DNA from: an uncultured Alphaproteobacteria bacterium
Lineage (GTDB): Bacteria > Pseudomonadota > Alphaproteobacteria > Rhizobiales > Beijerinckiaceae
Length of the DNA stretch: 8,571 nt
NCBI GenBank assembly: GCA_937903315.1
Contig: CALCZO010000059.1
Span: 1 to 8,571 of the forward strand
Direction of reading: 5' to 3'
Part shown: in pieces, positions 6,171-8,571 of the stretch
How positions within the stretch are numbered: the stretch's first letter is position 1
Layout of the letters: each line of letters starts with the position of its first letter
Translations under genes and position numbers: made by a program
The notes under the pieces: generated by a model
What the model was told of the DNA's origin: nothing
The model's input: only the letters and a program-made list of their open reading frames with translations
Databases searched by the model: none

Positions 6171-6872
6171 ATGCCGGGCGAATCCGCAGTACTGACTTCC
6201 GACGACTGGGCAGGGATCCGGCGCGCTGACCTGTTCAGCCGGGTGCCGGAGGAGACGGTACGCCGCATGCTGGTCGGAGCGGTGGTGTCAGATGTGCCGC
6301 GCAATTTCGAGGTCTGTACTTGGGGCGCGCCGGCCGAAGGCTGCTTCATCGTGCTCGATGGCCTCGTCAAGGTTTTCCGCAACGGAGAGGATGGCAGTAT
6401 GGCGGTTCTGGCCGTCCATGGTGCCGGCCGCACGCTGATGATGGCCGAAGGACTGATCGGTTCGGTCTATTCGGCGACCGTGGAGACCATCGGTCCGGGG
6501 CGGATCGTCAGGCTCGGGGCGGCCGACCTGCGCCGCCGGATCGGCGAGGATGCCCGGCTGGCGATGATGCTGCTCGCCTCCGCCGCTTCGCAACTCCGGA
6601 TGCTGGTTGCCCATGTCGAGGAACTCAAGACCATGACGGGTCCGGCCCGCCTGGCCGACATGATCCTCAATCTGGCCGGTGTCCGCTCGGGTTCGGCGCA
6701 AGTGGTGTTGCCGTACGAAAAGCAACTGATCGCCAACCGCCTCGGCATGACGCCCGAGAGCTTCTCGCGCGCGATGAGCCAGTTGAAGGCTCATGGCGTC
6801 ACCGCCTCCCGCGACCGGTTGACGATCCGCGATGTCGGGCGGTTGCGGGCCTTCGCCACGCCGGAGTCCTGA
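6171..6872 (+). CDS. Crp/Fnr-superfamily transcriptional regulator (DNR-like, divergent sensor domain)
   Basis: This 233-residue protein has an N-terminal cyclic-nucleotide-binding-type beta-barrel (about 20-130; G-C-F-I-V-L-D-G-L-V-K-V-F at 57-69), a long dimer helix (about 130-160) and a C-terminal winged helix. The recognition helix T194-P-E196-S-F-S199-R200 carries the E-x-x-S-R pattern of FNR/DNR proteins that read TTGA-type half-sites, rather than the CRP R-E-x-x-x-R pattern. Only two cysteines (49 and 58) are present, far from FNR's cluster spacing, so oxygen sensing by a 4Fe-4S cluster is excluded. The barrel is less canonical than that of its neighbour: it has G-A-G-R-T-L-M-M-A-E where the usual G-E-x-F-G-E stands. 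The signal may be nitric oxide, as in DNR and NnrR, given nirS nearby. It runs in the same direction as tctA and converges with the second regulator 3 bp away. Confidence 0.9.
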   Translation: MPGESAVLTSDDWAGIRRADLFSRVPEETVRRMLVGAVVSDVPRNFEVCTWGAPAEGCFIVLDGLVKVFRNGEDGSMAVLAVHGAGRTLMMAEGLIGSVYSATVETIGPGRIVRLGAADLRRRIGEDARLAMMLLASAASQLRMLVAHVEELKTMTGPARLADMILNLAGVRSGSAQVVLPYEKQLIANRLGMTPESFSRAMSQLKAHGVTASRDRLTIRDVGRLRAFATPES

Positions 6873-7019
6873 TCGTCAGCCGGCAGGCCGGTGCGACGAT
6901 CGGGCGAAGGCGGCCAATGCCGGCACATCGGCAATCCCGACATGGTCGCGTTCCACCGCGACGCCGAACTTCTTGAGCATCGCCAGAGCGCGCGACAGGC
7001 TCTCGGGCGTCATGCCGAG
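6741..7019. repeat. 21-bp exact inverted repeat in the recognition-helix codons of the two regulators
   Basis: Positions 6741-6761 on plus and 6999-7019 read on minus are identical over 21 bases. Both encode L-G-M-T-P-E-S of the helix-turn-helix, and after a short mismatch TCGCGCGC is shared again. The similarity marks the two genes as paralogues. Because they converge with a 3-bp gap, any read-through RNA from one would contain antisense to both genes at this segment. Confidence 0.8.
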
Positions 7020-7607
7020 CCGGCCGGCCAGCAGCGCCTTTTCGTGCGGCAGGATGACATGGGCGGAAACCGCACCGGCAGGGGCCTGCCGGACAAGAAA
7101 ATCGGCCAGCCGTCGCGGCGTCGACAGCAGTTTGAGATTGGCGATCTCGTTGAACAGCCGCTCGGTATGCAGCACGATCGAGGCCAGCAGGGTTGCAGCC
7201 AGTTCCGGCTCGTTCTGGATCGCGTCGGTAAACCGGGTCAGATCGATCCTCAGCAGGCGCAGTCGGCTCGCCGCCTCGGCGCTGGCCGGGTAGTGGCCGC
7301 CGAGGAAGAACACCGGTTCGGCGAAACTCTCGCCGCGCGAGAACACACCGACCACTGCCTCTTCGCCGGCAGGCGTGATACGAAAGAGCTTGGCCCATCC
7401 GTCGAGGACGACGTAACACGCTTCGGCCGGGTCGCCTTGCGAGAACACCTGCTGGCGTGCGTCGAGCACCATCGGGCGGCGATGGCCGCACAGCCGGGCC
7501 ACCACGCTGCGGTCCACCGCGCTGAACAAGGGACAGGTACAGATGGTTTCCCAGTCACCGGCATCAAGCATGACACCCGCTGCGGCACCGTCAGGGCTCT
7601 GCGGCAT
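6876..7607 (-). CDS. Crp/Fnr-superfamily transcriptional regulator (DNR/NnrR-like)
   Basis: This protein is 243 residues from the ATG at 7607, which has GGGAG six bases upstream. An in-frame ATG at 7661 would add 18 residues and lacks such a site. The sensor barrel is canonical: F-S-Q-G-D-P-A-E-A-C-Y-V-V-L-D-G-W-A-K-L, then F-S-R-G-E-S-F-A-E-P-V-F-F-L-G-G. A dimer helix follows, then the winged helix with L-P-H-E-K-A-L-L-A-G-R-L-G-M. The recognition helix T200-P-E202-S-L-S205-R206 is of the FNR/DNR type. Cysteines 23, 25 and 40 do not match the FNR C-x2-C-x5-C pattern. The closest functional idea is a nitrogen-oxide-responsive activator of denitrification, because nirS lies about 0.6 kb away. 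Crp-type sensing of another ligand cannot be excluded. It is convergent with its paralogue and divergent from a small exported protein gene. Confidence 0.92.
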   Translation of the reverse strand: MPQSPDGAAAGVMLDAGDWETICTCPLFSAVDRSVVARLCGHRRPMVLDARQQVFSQGDPAEACYVVLDGWAKLFRITPAGEEAVVGVFSRGESFAEPVFFLGGHYPASAEAASRLRLLRIDLTRFTDAIQNEPELAATLLASIVLHTERLFNEIANLKLLSTPRRLADFLVRQAPAGAVSAHVILPHEKALLAGRLGMTPESLSRALAMLKKFGVAVERDHVGIADVPALAAFARSSHRPAG

Positions 7608-8112
7608 GAATGGCTCCCGTCGTTCAGCATTCCAGAAACAGGCGGTTTTGGCAGGCGTCAAGCCCTTTCGCGACGCGGCGCGCGGCCTTTTTGCGCTGGC
7701 TCTTGCAGTGTTCGTGTTGACCGGCCTTGCCGGGGCTCAGGTGCGCGAGCGCGACAGCGTCAGCGATGCGCTGGCCGGTCACGGTGCGGAGATGCGGCAG
7801 TTCGGCGCCGCTGCCGACCCGATGCGCCGCCCGCTGTTCTATGATCCGGTCGATATCGAATCCGTTCCGGCCGGCGTGCCTTGCGACCATATCGTCGCCC
7901 GCCGGCCGGAGGCGGACGGCGGCCGTGGCTGGGTGGTGCTGATGGAACAGCGGTCGACGCCCCCGCGCCTGCTGCGCTACTGGCTCCGCCCCGATACGGG
8001 CGCTGCCGGCGAGGAGCGCGCGCTTGCCGAGGCGCGGCATTTTGCCCTAGAGGCGGCGAAAACTGCGGAAATCCGCGTCATCGCGGCCCGATCCTTCATC
8101 TGGTGCCGCTGA
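7606..8112 (+). CDS. Small exported protein of unknown function upstream of nirS
   Basis: I do not recognise this protein (168 residues from the ATG at 7606). It has a basic N-terminal stretch, a hydrophobic segment at about 27-42 (G-L-F-A-L-A-L-A-V-F-V-L) and a likely signal-peptidase site A-G-A44 before Q45, so it is probably periplasmic. The mature part is charged, has two cysteines (93 and 167) that could pair, and contains no known motif. No haem site is present. The start is uncertain. The ATG at 7606 overlaps the divergent regulator's ATG by two bases, and AGGG lies nine bases upstream. A TTG at 7648 would give a more usual 30-residue signal peptide but has a poor ribosome site. It precedes nirS by 92 bp on the same strand, suggesting a link to nitrite reduction. 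Confidence 0.7.
   Translation: MNGSRRSAFQKQAVLAGVKPFRDAARGLFALALAVFVLTGLAGAQVRERDSVSDALAGHGAEMRQFGAAADPMRRPLFYDPVDIESVPAGVPCDHIVARRPEADGGRGWVVLMEQRSTPPRLLRYWLRPDTGAAGEERALAEARHFALEAAKTAEIRVIAARSFIWCR
7648..7661. promoter_or_regulatory. FNR/DNR-type box near the divergent regulator/exported-protein starts
   Basis: TTGGC-AGGC-GTCAA fits the FNR/DNR family consensus TTGAC/T-N4-A/GTCAA at nine of ten arm positions, and the arms are palindromic except for one G-T. The centre (7654.5) is about 47 bp before the start codon of the minus-strand regulator. That is too near for a class II site with an ordinary leader but suitable for autoregulation by promoter overlap. It lies within the exported-protein reading frame if that gene starts at 7606. 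Chance occurrence is possible. Confidence 0.45.
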
Positions 8113-8120
8113 ATCGGCAC
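8103..8120 (+). other. Hairpin over the stop codon of the exported-protein gene
   Basis: GTGCCG (8103-8108) and CGGCAC (8115-8120) form a perfect 6-bp stem. The six-base loop CTGAAT contains the TGA stop (8110-8112). No T-run follows, so it would be at most a weak terminator. It may partly insulate nirS from upstream transcription. Confidence 0.4.
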
Positions 8121-8125
8121 GCGAC

Positions 8126-8166
8126 TTATCCATTCTCAAGTACGCCTCGCCGCCCCTCGATAACCT
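8126..8166 (+). promoter_or_regulatory. Candidate nirS promoter with a degenerate FNR/DNR box
   Basis: TTATC-CATT-CTCAA (8126-8139) keeps a good right half-site (CTCAA against A/GTCAA) and the outer symmetry ACTT/AAGT (8124-8127, 8138-8141), but the left half is poor. GATAAC (8159-8164) or TAACCT (8161-8166) could be the -10. The box centre at 8132.5 then sits within about three bases of the -41.5 position used by class II FNR/DNR activation. nirS genes are usually activated by DNR or NnrR through such sites. The match itself is weak. Confidence 0.35.
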
Positions 8167-8204
8167 GCGCTTCGTCTCGGAACTGCATTGAGGAGTAGGG
8201 CGTC

Positions 8205-8571
8205 ATGACACACAAGACGCATTGGGCGACAATGATGGGAATGGCGGTCGGGGTCTTGTTGTCCTCGACGGCGTTGACCGCGGTCCACGCTCAGACCGCT
8301 GCCCCGGCTGCGGCCTCGCCGACCCTGTCGAAGGAAGCGATGGACGCCTCCGGCAAGGTCTATTTCCAGCGCTGCGCAGGCTGCCACGGCGTGCTGCGCA
8401 AGGGCGCAACCGGCAAGAATCTGGAACCGGCCAACACCGCCAAGCTTGGCCAGGACCGGCTTGAGAAGATCATTGCCCTTGGCACTGACGGCGGCATGGT
8501 CAACTTCGACGACATTCTGACCAAGGAAGAGATCAAGAACGTCTCGACCTATATCCAGATGCCGCCGCAGT
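8205..8571 (+). CDS. nirS: Cytochrome cd1 nitrite reductase NirS, N-terminal part (truncated by window end)
   Basis: The first 122 codons of nirS are present and the frame is open at the window end. NirS reduces nitrite to nitric oxide in the periplasm during denitrification. The signal peptide is clear (hydrophobic about 8-26, cleavage after V-H-A29). It is followed by an Ala/Pro-rich linker and the cytochrome c domain, with the haem c site C57-A-G-C60-H61. The stretch Y-F-Q-R-C-A-G-C-H-G-V-L-R-K-G-A-T-G-K (53-71) is a hallmark of NirS as opposed to NirN or other c-type cytochromes. M98 in G-G-M-V-N-F-D-D is a candidate distal ligand. This region differs from the G-M-P-N-W-G of Pseudomonas and Paracoccus enzymes. 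The d1-haem propeller lies beyond the window. AGGAG is nine bases before the ATG. Expression is probably under the nearby DNR-like regulators. Confidence 0.92.
   Translation, partial: MTHKTHWATMMGMAVGVLLSSTALTAVHAQTAAPAAASPTLSKEAMDASGKVYFQRCAGCHGVLRKGATGKNLEPANTAKLGQDRLEKIIALGTDGGMVNFDDILTKEEIKNVSTYIQMPPQ

Noticed and set aside
7485..7541. N-terminal cysteines of the minus-strand regulator as an FNR-type 4Fe-4S site
   Set aside because: C23-x-C25 and C40 do not reproduce the FNR C-x2-C-x5-C arrangement, and the required distant cysteine is not evident.
6891..7844. Long open frame on the plus strand opposite the second Crp/Fnr gene
   Set aside because: It covers a gene with clear domains on the minus strand and shows no recognisable family of its own.
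8205..8571. Alternative call of NirN, NirC or a generic cytochrome c for the truncated gene
   Set aside because: The motif Y-F-Q-R-C-A-G-C-H-G-V-L-R-K-G-A-T-G-K is specific to NirS in my knowledge of these families. The other candidates differ around the haem site.
1..8571. tRNA, rRNA, CRISPR, insertion sequence, prophage or integration site
   Set aside because: No cloverleaf, regular repeat-spacer pattern, transposase or integrase motif, or terminal inverted repeats were seen on either strand.

Overview
The window is GC-rich proteobacterial DNA, most likely from an alphaproteobacterium that denitrifies. This is an inference from codon use, the gene families, cox-type gene order and the cd1 nitrite reductase. 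No RNA gene, insertion sequence, prophage or CRISPR array was seen. Coding density is very high, and no gene-free stretch reaches 300 bases.

Left part (1-3092), catabolic. A minus-strand operon encodes a xanthine dehydrogenase/CO dehydrogenase-family molybdenum hydroxylase in the order FAD subunit, 2Fe-2S subunit, molybdenum subunit. Only the first four codons of the last gene are inside the window. The genes overlap by ATGA at both junctions. A TetR-family regulator is divergent from the operon, and the spacer carries an inverted repeat that could be its operator. The regulator runs tail to tail, 2 bp apart, into a minus-strand cyclase-family metal hydrolase (PF04199 type, all five predicted metal ligands present).

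Middle part (3093-6137), uptake. tctC, tctB and tctA form a complete tripartite tricarboxylate transporter, divergent from the hydrolase. The binding protein looks like the true TctC subgroup rather than a general Bug protein. A strong GC hairpin separates tctC from tctB and may set unequal expression. Together the left and middle parts look like a module that imports a carboxylate, hydroxylates a substrate and hydrolyses an amide, lactam or lactone bond. The actual substrate cannot be read from this window.

Right part (6171-8571), denitrification. Two Crp/Fnr-superfamily regulators with nearly identical recognition helices face each other tail to tail, 3 bp apart. Next come a small unrecognised exported protein and the 5' end of nirS, encoding cytochrome cd1 nitrite reductase (signal peptide plus the cytochrome c domain). 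The regulators have the E-x-x-S-R recognition helix of the FNR/DNR type but lack FNR's iron-sulfur cysteine pattern, so they are more likely DNR/NnrR-like nitrogen-oxide regulators. A near-perfect FNR/DNR-type box lies by the divergent start of the second regulator. A degenerate one lies at a plausible distance upstream of a -10-like element before nirS.

The candidates most worth following are the small exported protein between the regulator and nirS, the convergent regulator pair, and the regulatory sites around them. Nothing here proves a wholly new system.
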